A DNA stretch of 64,000 nt from Prostheceraeus crozeri (Eukaryota; Platyhelminthes; Polycladida; Euryleptidae): positions 186,001 through 250,000 of the forward strand of contig CAJQUW010011626.1 in the NCBI GenBank assembly GCA_907163375.1. Reading direction: 5' to 3'. The notes beneath the pieces are model-generated. The model was not told where the DNA came from, ran no database searches, and saw nothing but the letters and a program-made list of their open reading frames with translations. How positions within the stretch are numbered: the stretch's first letter is position 1; each line of letters begins with the position of its first letter. Below are positions 12,186 through 24,565 of the stretch, in pieces. The translations under genes and the position numbers were made by a program.

Positions 12186-12521
12186 GATTTTCCCTCAAAC
12201 CTGTGCGTTATCGCGAAACAGAGAGAACCTCTGACCAAGTGATGAACATTGAAACCTACAGCCTGTTGGTCAGTGGCCAAATCAAAGGGAGGAACAAGCA
12301 AAATATATAATGTTCCCGTTCTACAACACATTACGGTTGAAAGCTTTAACTTCATTACGAATTATGAGACGAGAAGTCGATACGATATACGTTTACATAC
12401 CTTCCTTTCCTTAGTCACATTTTATACTTCGCGTATGTGAAGGTTTGACGACCCCTAACGTGTGCTCAGCTCCGAATTGCAATTTTTTATGAAAGTGTTC
12501 TGCGACATCAGTCTCTGGAGT

Positions 12522-12717
12522 ATCTCTTCAACTTCATAAACTTTCGAAGAGCGAGGTTTTTGATGAATTGTACCGAAGAGTACGTCAAGATGACGGATTC
12601 ACGCGGGATAAAACAAAGAATGCTTTTTTGTGCTCCAAACGTTTTAGAAACGACGACTTCATTATTGAACGCGAGTATTCTAACAATTCAAGAAAACAGC
12701 AAGAAGGTAATATTCGA
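12522..12717 (+). pseudogene. THAP-like zinc finger fragment
   Basis: Reading from about 12532, the frame gives LHKLSKSEVFDELYRRVRQD, then DGFTRDKTKNAFLCSKRFRN, then DDF. This resembles the second half of a THAP domain, where a W/Y-rich helix is followed by ICSxHFxxDDF. The zinc-binding histidine of CSxHF is replaced by arginine (CSKRF), and the first CxxC pair is not visible in frame upstream, so it would not fold as a normal finger. THAP domains occur in P-element-type transposases and in host regulators. Its position between the 12.1 and 14.5 kb inverted repeats hints at a transposase remnant. Confidence 0.35.
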
Positions 12718-13351
12718 GAAAGGCGAGATGAGTTCGCAGGTTATAAATATTTAGGCTACATAAATTTGATTTTGTGAAGCTTGTCACAATTTACCTACCG
12801 CATAAACTGTTTTTTAAAAAAATTTCTAGGCATGAATTAAATATATTTTTGCACATAGGCCTACAACAAAAGTAATGCAATGAATATGAGGATGTGTCTG
12901 TGTCTGTGGCATCTTCCGAAGCTCGAAGAGGTGCATTAAAACCAGAATTATTGGAGGCATCTGTCATGTTGCGACACAATAAAACGTTCTTCTGAACTTC
13001 CCTTATTTGTTCTATCCGGCTTTTGTTTTTGCTCTTACTTCGATCGCATTATCATGGAAACGTAATTGATGATTAATGTCACAGTTCAAAGTAATACTAA
13101 TACGTGACATTTTGTATTATTTTTCTATATGATATTATGCTTGCTTCGTAGTCTAAATATAAAGAAAAACCGCTTCTCTGAAAAACTGTTATAGCAGTGA
13201 TGCAAATGTAATCACTTGAATGTATGAATACGGATTTTAGGAACTACTATGGTAGGAAACAGAAGAAGAATAGAAAAGGGTTTTGTTAAAGCATCTTCAT
13301 TTGTTGATGCATTTCATAGGATTATTTTAACTTGTGCATTGTCCATACTAG

Positions 13352-13392
13352 GTGGTGGGATAGCTCAGTTGGCTAAGGGCCGCGCTGTCTTA
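13352..13392 (+). other. tRNA-like half (A box only)
   Basis: GGTGGGATAGCTCAGTTGG followed by CTAAGGGC has the form of the 5' half of a tRNA, with TAGCTCAGTTGG matching the internal A box. No B box (GGTTCGANTCC) follows within the right distance, so this is a fragment, perhaps of a SINE head, and not a working tRNA gene. Confidence 0.4.
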
Positions 13393-14032
13393 TCCCTAGC
13401 TTCTAGCATGGCTTCGTGCCTTGGGTTGGGCAGGGATGAGTAAAAAATGCGCGAGACCAAAGTTGAGATAAGATCAGCAATTAATTACAGAATGTCCCTT
13501 TTAAATATTATCAAGATAATTTTGCTTATACTGGAAGATGCTGTAGCTTAGCTACAACAAGTAATGAAGGTTAGATCTGAATTATAGACAATCATGTACC
13601 GCAACTTTGAAGCTATACAGTTTAGTTTAGGTCTATAGGCTGTAGCAGGCTTGTGCCTGCTTAAACAGATATTTTTTGTATAAACATACAGACTTTCCTT
13701 CCATAGAAAGTCTACACATTGGTTACTTTTATAAGTACCAGTCATTCTAGGCTCATATTTTTGCACGAATTTAGATCAGCTCTTTTGTTACGTTCTTAAA
13801 CCTTGCAAGATAATGCTTTCATTTACTAAGTTTCCATTTTTACTTTTCTCTCTTCATCTACCTATTGCTTATCTTATCATTTTGCTTTTATGCTTAGACT
13901 ACCACTGCCTGTGAATACGCCTAAACCTTCATGAAAAAGTTATTGACTGGAGCGCTTATAACATGCAATTTTTCAGAATCAAATTCAGACGGCCTATGCC
14001 TATACTGACAGTTTTACATGCATTTTTATGTA

Positions 14033-14156
14033 ACTGAGTTAACTGAGTTTTAGCGAATTATTTTACTGAGTTAAACTCAGTATACCGAGTTTAACTTGAT
14101 TAATTTCCGGTAAACTCGGTTATCTTAGCTTTAACTGAGTTTCTTGAAAAAGTCAG
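14033..14156. repeat. AACTGAGTTTA palindromic cluster
   Basis: Within ~120 bp the word AACTGAGTT, its complement AACTCAGT and close variants (AACTCGGT, CCGAGTTTAAC) recur about nine times. They include the perfect palindrome ACTGAGTTAAACTCAGT at about 14075. It may be the repeat-rich end of a transposon of the kind seen near 17-18 kb and 30-31 kb; no partner end was found. Confidence 0.4.
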
Positions 14157-14449
14157 TTGACAAAGTCCGTTATATAACATATATCGATAGCCAAGGATAA
14201 AAGAATGTATTACTATTTTAATTTGAAATTGATCCTGCAAAATTTAGACACGTTTATCCTCTTGAGATGAAGGTCCATTTAATGCTAATAAACTATTAGC
14301 TATGAATTTTTAGTTATTATATTCGTGGTATTGATAATATAAAGGCAGTGATGCGGACAATGTGCTTGCTCTCTCAAGGCAGACAGTGCACATGATTACT
14401 AAAAACAAAGGCGATTAGGTACTTATGCATGTCAAATATTAACTGCGTG

Positions 14450-14560
14450 CTACCATCCACACCTTTAGCGAGCGAGCGGTATTGACCCTTCTTCCGTATT
14501 CCGTATACACGTTTCCCATCCCGGCCACTACTATTAAGGAATCCATGGCCTATCACAATT
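14450..14560 (-). repeat. Inverted repeat pair, right member
   Basis: The minus strand matches the plus strand at 12080-12185 (CCATGGATTCCTT, then AGTAGTGGCCGGGATGGGAAAC, then AAGAAGGGTCA). The two copies diverge after the first ~50 bp, suggesting an old insertion or a fast-drifting terminus. Confidence 0.5.
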
Positions 14561-16140
14561 GAACCGGTCGTCCCTTTTCTGTTGGACTAGAAGGGAAGCA
14601 CTGGAACATGTAATGCCTATGAAATGGCTCAGTCAACTGACATTATACCATAGAAATCGAACAATAAGCAGCCAACTCAAAATTAGACACGCCAAATTCT
14701 GCGAAGTTTCAGTGATTTATCAATCGGATCACAGAGCAAAGAGACAGACGATATGAAGTTCTACAGAGAAGTCAATGAACGTTTTTTTTGATGATGATCG
14801 GAGGGACCAACATCTAGAAAACGCTTGCGTAATGATCTGAATTCTTCGAATCTGAAGGAATCGTGGCGATCGGAGCATTTTGAAGGAATTCTCAGCAATC
14901 AGCAAGCGATGCACGACGACTTTTTCCTATCTTAGCAATGCATTGAAAATTTCTTTTTGTGCACTTAGTAAGTTCCTGCCATCGTTTTGAATCAGTTTGC
15001 ACTTCTAGCAATGTGATCCGGTTAAACAATCTATTTCTGTGATTGGTATTTAATCAGATGGCCCTGAAACTCTTAGTTTTTGTGGCTCATATTCTGATGT
15101 AATCATGAATTATCGCATAAAATGAACGGTATGTAATCGCATTCATGGAGGCGACGCTGTCGAATTTTTAAGAGGGTCCGTGAACACGACACTTAAATTA
15201 AGGAATTTAGCATCAAACTTGCAATCACTTTTGAGATCAATCTTGCATTCACGAGTTGCGATTTTGCCTTATTATTGTTAGGAAGTTTTTTTGGCTATCT
15301 TCTAATAAATTTTTATCTTGACTGAAGCATGATAGCAAGCTAGGTTTTTAAAGCCTGATATTATATGCAGTGAAGTTGCAATCATGTGCGCCATCAATCG
15401 AATTAAGATTGTTAAAACGCGGGACTGCACCTGTGAAATGTAATGCAAAAATGACTCAAATGATCAAATTTTTAATAGGGTTCATTACCAGAGCCATATT
15501 TTCCCAATGTAACTAGTGTAAATGAACCACGTCTGTTTTCAAAGCTGTTGATATATGAAATAACAGTTGCATGATAACCTGGACTGATAATTGATCATTT
15601 GTATTTCCCTGATGAAAACAGGCAGATATTAATTCTTCAATTGAAAGACCGGTGTGGCGGCTTAAATGCAAGTGCAAGTTAGTTGATAGATCATAACAAA
15701 CGATCAGGAAAACAGATCAGTTTGAGCTTGAAGTAGTCTTATGTGGACAACTAAAGCGGCTCATATTATTTCCCTAACGGGACTGTTAGCGGTTGCAGAT
15801 CATGTCATCAGGACACTACGTGTCTTGTTTCACAATTTTGAAGATGTCACCGACGTTAAGGATTGTGTAATGTGGGCTTAATCTAGCTATGTTTCGATGC
15901 GAATCCATGTACTCACATGAGTTACCAACCACTATGAAATGAAATCATGTTTTTAACCCCTATTTTGAATTCTATTTTAGTCTCCACCCCGTCTCAATTG
16001 TTTCGGATTAGTCGTCTTATTTTTGGATTTAGGTGTTCCTAATTAAAGTCCAATTTAAACAGTATATCATGCCACGGATAAGCAACTCAATATTTAATTA
16101 CTCTGCGTTTATTAATTTCCACCGGCGCACTAACTTAGTT
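14561..16140. other. No gene seen
   Basis: AT-rich DNA. A weak WRSEHFEG-like stretch near 14860-14885 could be another degenerate THAP piece, but this is not convincing. No other feature is supported. Confidence 0.5.
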
Positions 16141-16323
16141 CTCAGCCACACTGAAAGCAAAGCAAACACGGGCGTCTCGAGCAAACGTATATCCGTAAGC
16201 TATTAATCGCTCTCGTTTGCTTTGCTCGCAGTATGGCAGTCTTCAACTGCGGTAATGATCACTTTATATTTGCTGCAAAACGCTTTGCTCGAAACGCTTG
16301 GAAAAGCTCGCAGTGTGGCTGAG
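16141..16323. mobile_element. MITE with CTCAGCCACACTG ends
   Basis: The 183-bp unit starts CTCAGCCACACTG and ends CAGTGTGGCTGAG, a perfect 13-bp terminal inverted repeat. Inside, the word AAAGCAAANC/GCTTTGCTCG recurs in both senses, so most of the unit folds on itself. No coding capacity. The target duplication is unclear, so the superfamily is left open. Confidence 0.65.
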
Positions 16324-16480
16324 GCCTAAGACATGTCAGGTGTATTAAAAGTAGTATGTAATGAATATCCATCACAATTTCACTTTATGCGCTAGTGATG
16401 TAATGAAAAGAAAAGTAGTTTTCTTCGACCGATTGGTATTATAATATAATCAAAACTAAATACTCGCTTTGTCAAGTCAG

Positions 16481-16731
16481 TGCACTGAATGTTGGACATT
16501 TATAAAAGAATTTGAACGGATCTCTCGTTCCGCAATCACTTGCCTTATTTGGGCATTCTGCAGTCCCGTGTGAATGATATTCCATGAAATTGCGTCGAAG
16601 CGCCAATCGTTTCCATGTAAAATGAGATGTCTATGCACTAATGAATTCGATGATGACGAACGATCTTTCAATCTCTACCTGATCTCTTCGCTCTAACAAT
16701 CCATTTATAAATGTCCGACATTCAGTGTACA
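16481..16731. mobile_element. MITE with ACTGAATGTYGGACATTTATAAA ends
   Basis: The left end TGCACTGAATGTTGGACATT, continuing TATAAA, is matched on the minus strand at the right end by TGTACACTGAATGTCGGACA, continuing TTTATAAA: 25 or more of about 28 bases. The ~250-bp length and the absence of a frame mark it as a non-autonomous DNA transposon. Confidence 0.65.
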
Positions 16732-16812
16732 GACGCCTGACAGGGCCTACGGTGAAATATTGAGTATTTAAGTTTGATTTTATTGTAATACAAATCGATC
16801 GAAGAAAGCTAG

Positions 16813-17425
16813 GTACTCATGGGTCATCCCCCCCACGTCTTCAAATTTGTCTAAAATCTGCAAAAATGAATCGATCGCCACCAAACTTCGTAGACGTAAA
16901 GCATATTTTCTATCCACATACCAAAATTTGTGAATATCGAAAAAGTACTTTTTGAATTAGAGGCGACTACTTGCAATGTAGCCATTTCTACAGCCTGATA
17001 TGACTTCTGCCCCCATCATCTGGGCAGAAAGCTTGGAGGTCAACAAAGTAATTTCTCGACAACTCGTGCAGTGATGATGACCAGGTCATATCAGACTAAT
17101 ATACCTAACTTAGAAAAGGTGTGTTAGGGTAGTGGTCGCGGGAAGATTTCAAATAGCAGTGTATGAAACGATGAGGGATAGAGAACAATGAACCCACGAT
17201 TAACAAATAACGCGTCGAACAGACGAAATCAAATTAAGCTGTTGACATGGCTACACCTCACGTTATCGTCTCTAATGCAAAAAGCATTTGTCCGATCTTC
17301 ATAAATTTTCGCATGTGTAGAAAATATACTTAGTGCGTGCGTCTATCTGAAGTTTTGCGACGATTGATCCATTTACGGATTTTGGGCTAATTTGAAAACG
17401 TGGAGGTGAGATAACCCATAAGTAC
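16813..17425. mobile_element. Long-inverted-repeat MITE, family M1 copy 1
   Basis: The left arm (about 16815-16990) reads GTACTCATGGGTCATC then CCCCACGTCTTCAAATTTGTC. The right arm (about 17260-17425), read on the minus strand, gives GGTACTTATGGGTTATCTC then CACGTTTTCAAATTAG. The arms stay alignable for about 150 bp, through ATCAATCGTCGCAAAACTTC-like words. The centre holds a smaller hairpin around TATGACTTCTGCCCCC and GATATGACCTGGTCA-type sequence. A related arm occurs at 27080-27228. Confidence 0.6.
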
Positions 17426-18790
17426 CGAAAGCTATTTTTCTTTTCATTGCGATATTCCCGACTAATGAATTTCGAATATTGCTAATATTATGTATCTCAA
17501 ATCTACTATGCCAGAAGTTATGAACTACACCTTCACCCGTATTTTAGATGTACGTTTGATTTTCGAAAACTAGATTGTATATCAGAATACGTTAAATGAG
17601 AGTTAATTCAAATGCATTTTAGATGATGTAAGATCAATTTTCGAAATTCTTAAATTGCGCAAAATGAATTTCAAAAAGATGAATTGAATTCAAGAATCTT
17701 TCAATTTCCGAAATATCTGTATATCAAGAAATGTATTTCATAAGCATATATTGAATTTCTGATAACGTAACTCAGAATATATCATCGTAGATTGAACTTT
17801 TGATGATAATTGATTTTCGGAATATGTGAATTATTTATTGAATGATGCCATTTTAATTCTAGAAAATGTAATTTGAGTTTCAGATGACAAGAATTTAATT
17901 TCGTAAAGCACATAATATAAAAGATAATCGCCATTTTCTCTTGTCGAGATTTCTACCCGGCATAACAAAATGTAGGCTAATGTAGCAACAATGAACAATT
18001 GAACTGCATAAATTTCTATACACAAGAGTGATCATTTTGAGTGTAAATGCTCTAAAAAGCTATTAAGATTAACATTTGTTCTACTTTATTTAATATCTTT
18101 CAAAGCTTAGCGGATTCTCCTAGATTTTTACATGCACATTATTTTGAGACTATTTCTTTCATTTCTAATAAAGTAAAAAAATACGAATTTCCTTCAAGTA
18201 ATTTATTAAATAAATTATCTCATTACAACCTATATGTCCTCCATGTTCACTGCTACAGAATTCAATTCACTTGTCAAAACATGCAATGCTTCTCTGAGCG
18301 TCGTTCTGATGATCAATTTCTGCTTTTTGAACTGCATGTTCTTTATTCTGAAATACATTTTGTTTCCTGAAATATATTTAACGTTCTCTGAAATTCAAAT
18401 TATCTTTCTATAATACAACTGATGATTTCTTAATTTCATTTGCTGTCAATAAAATACATTTCATGTTTTCCGAAATCCAAATTATATTTTACCATAATTT
18501 CTGAAATGCATTTTATGAATCCAAAAATCATTTTATGATATCTGAAATATATAAGTCATCTGATAGTCAATTTGTGATATCTGATATCTAAGTTTTGAAA
18601 CTAAAATTAATGTCATTTTTCTGAAATTAAGCTTATTAATTCCGAGTTTTTCTGAATTAAAGTTTCGGAAGATTATTTTGCGTTCTCTGAAAATCAAGTA
18701 ATGTTTCTGAAATCCATTTTGTATTATCCGAAATTAATCGCGCATTTTAGGAAATTCATGTGAAAAATGTGTAGTTCTGCAGATGATTCC
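17426..18790. repeat. Field of TTCTGAAAT-type short repeats
   Basis: The words TTCTGAAAT, GAATTTCxGA and CCGAAAT recur every 25-35 bp across about 17450-17900 and again, more regularly and in the opposite sense, across about 18270-18770. A ~350-bp stretch without the motif lies between. The same kind of repeat makes up the palindromic arms at 44.6-45.9 kb. This looks like an old, diverged foldback element whose arms are arrays of a ~30-bp unit. Boundaries are approximate. Confidence 0.5.
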
Positions 18791-19323
18791 TGATATGGGA
18801 TTAAATGGAAGCTGTTTATGTAGCTACCTTTTTTCGACTTGAGGATGCAGCTCAATATTTGCCACATTTGCATGTACATTGTTTCCTAACAGCAATTTTT
18901 AATTATTGTTGTTGCACTAACTCAGACGACATGTCAGCAGCTTGTTAAAATTAGTATTTAATGACTGCCTTTCGAAATTTCACTTTATATGCTTATTGCA
19001 TATCTTAGAGCTCAGTCTCTCATCCAAATGTAAAAGGCCACAGCTGAATTCACTTGCGTCTGGCTGTGGATCCTCTACACACAGGACATTTTGACGCTGT
19101 TCAACATTTTGCGTGGTCGTCTGATCCACACGAAGGATGAGACATCTTCAAATTCACGCTATTTTAAAGTAAATGGCCCTAACTAAAGTGAGAGCTTGAC
19201 ATGGCGACTTTCTTGGCTGTTTTCTAGTTTCCCCCGCCAGTGCCATAACACGTCTTGCTTTACGGAAATCGCAAGAAATCGAATGGGATCATAGCACTGG
19301 GAACATAGATGTCGAGAAACTCA
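18791..19323. other. No gene seen
   Basis: Composition rises gradually in GC toward the CTG island. Short inverted words (CCACAGCTGAATTC; TCTGGCTGTGGATCC) occur near 19035-19070, but no element can be drawn. Confidence 0.5.
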
Positions 19324-22300
19324 TGCTGACGACGACTCTGGGAGATTGACTGACCTGTCTGCTCGCTAGTGCCAAACTCTCTCTGTCTTCTGCTATTTCT
19401 GATCTGGCGTTGTATCTTCTCCTACTGCCTGGGGGATCCTGTCCCTGGTTAACTGTCTGTCACTGTCCTGTCTCTGTGGGGTCTGGCCTAGTAACTGTAC
19501 CAGTCTGTCAGCCTTCTGATCTTCCTGGGGGTTCTGTCGCACTGTTTCTTGCTGACCTCTGGACCTTCCTGGATACATGAACTCTGGTCTAGCACTACTA
19601 ACTGACCTCCTGTCTCGACTCTGCTCCTCTGCATTGACTACCCCAGCTTCTGCCACTCTGCTCTGGAACATTTCTGTCTGTTCATCTCTATCCTTCCTAA
19701 CCTGTGTTCTGAGACCCTCCTGAACTACTCACTGTGCTGTCTGAAGAGTGATCTACTGTCTGCGTCTGAGCAACTGTCTGGGCACTGCTTCAGGAGCACT
19801 GGACTGGTACTCTCTACTGTTGCGACTCTCTGTGCCTCTGATCATACCCCCTTGATGTCTCTGATCTGTCTACTGATCTCTGTCTGCTCCTGTCTGTTGG
19901 TACTGTCTGCTGGACTCTGGTCCTCAACTCCCTGGTCTGTAAGCTGCAGACTCTCTGGTGTCTACGTACTACTCTGGCGCCTGCACTGGGTCTTTCATGG
20001 GAGAATCTCTGGGTCTGGTCGTTCTGTATACTGTGAGCTCTCAATACATGGGTCCACGCTGTATGCTGCACTTCTGCATCTACTGTTCTTGAGACATGGG
20101 GCTGTCTGGTCAACTGATGTGTGACAGAGTGTCTGGACTCTGTCTCCTGATCTGTGACTACTGAAACTCGATCTGTACAAGCCTATAAAGACGTGCTGTC
20201 TCCGGGCTGGTCTGTGTGTCCTGGTTGTCTGCCCTCTCTTTCATGCTTCAACTGTTCTGCTCTGACAAACTGCAGTCTTACGGCTCTGCTCCTGTCTGCT
20301 CTTCTGATCTGCCTGTCCTGCTAGCCTGGCTCTGATGACTGCTGGGGACTCTGCGTGCTGCTGGCTTCTGCAGCTGGATCTGTCTGTGTGGATCCTGTCT
20401 GAACTCTCTGTGGGTACTGTCTGGGCTCTGCTGGGCTCTGTAACCTAACCTGATCTTCGATTCGACTGTCTGCAAACCTGGGGGAATCTGTACTCTTGAG
20501 CTGGAGGTCTGTCTGAAACTGAGGTCTGCGCTTTTAACTGGGGAACTGGACTCTGATCTGTCGATCTGGCCTCCTACCTGTGAATCTGACTCGACTGAGA
20601 TGTTCTGCTGTGAGTCTGACACTGAATCCTGATCACTGGTGATGGTTGGTGGCGTAACTCTGATCTGTCCTCTGTTCTGTGTCTGCCTGAGACTGCCGGC
20701 CGTGGCAATCTGGTCATCGTGTCTGTTCCTAGTGTTGCCTGATGCGGATCTGGCATGATTCTTCTGCATCTTGGATTCTGCTGGCTGAAAGCTGGCTGGG
20801 TCTGATCCAATACTGACTGCGTCTCGTCACTGGTCTGCTGTCTGTCTGGAATCTGCACAGTGAATCCCCTGCTGGATCTGTTCTGTGAGTGTTCTGCACT
20901 GCTTTCTGGTCTGGGGTATCTGATCTGTCTGATCTGTCTGCTGTCGTTAACAGTCTGCTGGATCTGTACATGATCTGTGTGGCCTGGGGTCCTTCCTGAA
21001 GGGTTCTGCACTGTCTCGGTATCTGCCGAACTGGAATCACTGCCGCTGGACGGGGGCTCTCTGAATGCTGACAGGCTGCGCTTGAGCTGTCTGGCTGCTC
21101 TGCTCCTCTGTCTGTACTGCTGCTCTGGGAAAGTACTGCCTGGAGTCGGAACTTCTGCGGGGCTCTGGTCTGCTAGACTGGTCTGTTCTGTCCTGTCTCT
21201 GAACTCTGATGCAATCTGGTGAGCGGAAATCTGTGAGTTCTGACGACACTGCTGATGTGTCTGCTCTGCGATCTGTATGGTCTTGTCTGGGCGAGAATCG
21301 TGCCATAACTGTCTTGCAAACCTTTACCTTGCTGTCTGTCTGACTGAGGTACTAATCTGTCTGTCTGTCTCTAGTACTGCTGCTCTGGTCTGGTTCTGGC
21401 TGGCTGGAACTGGGCTCTGGCTGAGGCACTGGCCTCTGACCTACTGCGTCTGCGTCTGCTGTTCCTGGGGTACATCTGCCCGGTGGCCTCGGCCTGTGGT
21501 GTCTGACTGATCGCCTGTCTGGGGACTCTGAGACTGCAATCTGACTTCATCTATCCTGGGGCAGGCGGAGCCTGGCTACTGCCTCCACTACACCTGGGCC
21601 CATCTCACTGATCTTGGTCAGCTGACTGTGACTCTGTATCTGGTTACATCCTGGGGGAGTCTGCTCTGGGCAATCTGCTGGGCTGTAACTGAGCTGATGG
21701 CTGCTTACTGGCTGTCTGTGCTGTGGCCTGACTGGAATCCTGCAATGAATCCGGTCTGCTACAGAAACTCTGGTTCTTGGACTCTGGACTGCTGCGGTCA
21801 CTGGGCTTCACCTGAGGCCTGCAGTCTGGCTCATCTTCTCTGAGTGTGCTGCTGGTTACTGGAGAGTACTGCCTAACTGACATCTGTACCCAACTTCTGC
21901 CTCTGTCTGCCTGCTCACTACTTGCTGACTCTTCTGGACTGGGACTGGCTGAACTCGCTGCTGTAATGGACTGGCTGATGTGTCGTGCCTGGCATGGTCT
22001 GAGCCGCTGAATAGACTGAGGGCCATGTGGCATTCTGAGGTTCTGGGCTTGACTGCTGGATACCTTCTGCTGCTGTTACTTGACGCACTGCACTCTCTGT
22101 GGCGGGGTGTCTGTTAACAGATCTGTGCTCTTGCCTGTGGGGGTTCTCCCTGGCGGAGGCCTGTCTTGGAAATCAAGCCTGCGCCTGGCTGCAAAATCTG
22201 CGCTGCCTGGAACTGTCTGACGGCGGCCTCTTGGGTACTGTCTGTGCAACTCTGCTACTGAGATGGAAAAGCTGGCGAGTGTGTCAGGTACTGTGGGACT

Positions 22301-22712
22301 ACTGATATGGTGATTACTGTCTGACTCTATCTGTCTGGGCGTACTGGGAAATCTGGCTGTAACGGTACTGTTCTGACACTGGGCGCTTCATCTGCACTCC
22401 TTTGGGCTAATCTGCAACTAGGTGTGCGGTCTCTGTGTTCTGTCTGTGCTAACTGCCGGGGCTGAGGTGCTGGGGCTGCTCCTGCCTGCCCTCATGATTA
22501 CTAACTAGGGCTACTGCCCTCTCTTTACTGTACTCTGCTAATCTTCTGGTGATGATCTGGTCCTGAGTCTGCTGTGATCTGTGCACCTGGGGCTGCACGT
22601 CTCAAGGACCTGCTGCCACTGTGTAAGACCTGGTGTCTGTCTGCTGGACTGGACTGCTGTTCTGATCCTGGGAAGCTGATGCCCTGAGGCTGGTCTGTCT
22701 TGGCCCTGGAAC
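19324..22712 (+). repeat. 3.4-kb CTG-saturated, strand-biased island
   Basis: The plus strand carries CTG roughly every 5-9 bases over the whole stretch, mostly as TCTG, ACTG, CCTG and GCTG, while CAG is rare. In the 60-base blocks starting at 19861, 20941, 21361 and 22561 I count 11, 7, 11 and 8 CTG against 0, 1, 0 and 0 CAG. The GC content is clearly above that of the flanks, and the borders are fairly sharp. There is no fixed period, so it is not a simple tandem array. The open frames on the minus strand (163 and 145 codons at most) are just Q/R/S/D/T-rich readings of CAGAC-like DNA in all frames and overlap one another; I do not regard them as genes. Its origin is unknown to me. Confidence 0.7.
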
Positions 22713-24565
22713 TCATATGCGACGTCATATACAAACGGACTAGCCACCAAAGGAAACGTGATGCGCGAGCATTTGTTGCAACTGTCGTCTCAGTGATCTT
22801 GATCTCCTGATTTTGCAAATCAGGATTTCAACAAGTCGTTTGCTGTTTAATATCAGCAGAATAAAGGTGTTATACATTGCATACAAATCGGAATTGTAGT
22901 ACTGGCCTCTGATGGTTCTGAATAAGGGTGCACCGGATTTGAAAATTTTAAATTCGATCGAATTTACCGGATTTGGAAATAAAACATCTACATCACATCA
23001 GGCGAATGTTTTCTCCTGAATAGTACAATGTATCTGAAGTAGTTACTGAATTGGTGCATTGTTTTTATCACTCATATTTTGATTCGCCTATTTTGTTATT
23101 CCTAATAACTATAACTATAACTTAAATTGTTCTCTATACTTTATAGAGCAAGTCAGGAAACCATTGTAGTTCAATATCGGCAGTCAGTTCGACCATTTTA
23201 GATGCATTTATTCAGAATAATCTAGGTCTTCAACCATCATCAGAAAAGCATGCTTTCTAATGCCGCTGACGTAATCCGGCTCATTAGGTTGGGCGGCTTA
23301 ATTTTATTAAGTTTACAGCGAAAATGCGACACGGGGCCGAACCCTTCACACTTATGGATAGGGTTAATAAGACAGAATTGATTTATATTTTATTACTAAA
23401 TTTCTCATTAAAACCACACAACGAATTGAAGTTATTATTCAAGGGTCCGGGATTTCTCGACATGCTCTGCTACAAGGTCCGGCAAACAAGCTCCAGTATT
23501 TATGCTTCCTATTCAAGCAGCTATGAAGTTGTAGAAGTTGCGTAGTAATGGCCTTGAGTTACTATTCAGCGTTTATCCATTAAATTTGACTGTCATTAGA
23601 TAAATACATTCGCTTTGTAGTAGCTCAAATCATTGCAATTGATGTGATTTTTCTTGATTTACAAGATTTACAGAACTTCCGTTTTCTTGCAGGATCGTTC
23701 AAATTGAAAATTGGCGCATCCTCTCATTTCAGTATGCTTGGGGAATAGAGCCCACCCTCTCTGAAGTAAGTTTCCTGCTTCAATGCATTTTTAAACCACA
23801 TGTCAATTTGTGAGATCTAGAATTCACCTATGAACTACAGAAATTTTATAAACGGAGAAACGATGTAACTTAGGTGATGGCATGTCGGTTTCGTCCTACT
23901 CAAAACTGAAAATTTGTTCATGTCCGCATTGGATATCAATTTGCAATTCGCAGAAAATGACATCTGATTTTCAACTTTCTATGAGCTGTGCCGATATTGT
24001 CTCCTCCTCCAAATTGAAATACATGTAGTAGCTCAAGCATTCACACCTGACTTGGCAACCGACAGGTCCCCATTTTTCACCTGACATAACAAAATTTAGC
24101 GATGTGATAGGCTTTTTTGGATTTTAGGGGTTTTAAGTTCATTTAATGTCAAATGGGCAGTTCGCGATCGATTTTTGGCGACCACAAGAGCATAAAACCA
24201 AATATGCTATGAGTACTTTAGCATCATCGAATAAAACTAATCTTCTGCATAATAATTATTTGACTAATTTTGGGTTCAGTAGATCTTTATATCTACCGAC
24301 TGATTTTTCTTGGGATTTGCATATATCATTTAATGTTAAATAACCCACGGCTATTGGTCTCTAATGAACAGGTGGCACTACGCATTTCGCTACGATTTCA
24401 AATGATGACATCAATCATTTTAAATTCTAGAGGAAAATTACCAGCCACATTTTGACAGCTATTACCAATAAATAAGACCACTAAATTCATTTTGATAAAA
24501 TTAAAAACTAATTCTTGCACAATGCATTTCGTCCACTCATATTCAAGTGCAAACATGGACTAACT
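22713..24565. other. No gene seen
   Basis: AT-rich DNA. An ATTCGATCGAATTTACCGGA-like palindrome lies at 22955-22975 between two ACCGGATTTG words, possibly part of a small MITE. The frame at 23324-23545 has no recognisable motif. Confidence 0.5.

Noticed and set aside
20278-21040. Overlapping minus-strand frames of 163, 145 and 103 codons in the CTG island
   Set aside because: They occur in different frames over the same DNA, consist of Q/R/S/D/T-rich readings of CAGAC-like sequence, and contain no motif; they follow from the absence of T-rich stop codons in a CTG-saturated strand.
19393-22818. Interpretation of the CTG island as an expanded CTG microsatellite
   Set aside because: There is no run of consecutive CTG units longer than two or three and no constant period, so it is not a simple expansion, though an ancient drifted array remains possible.
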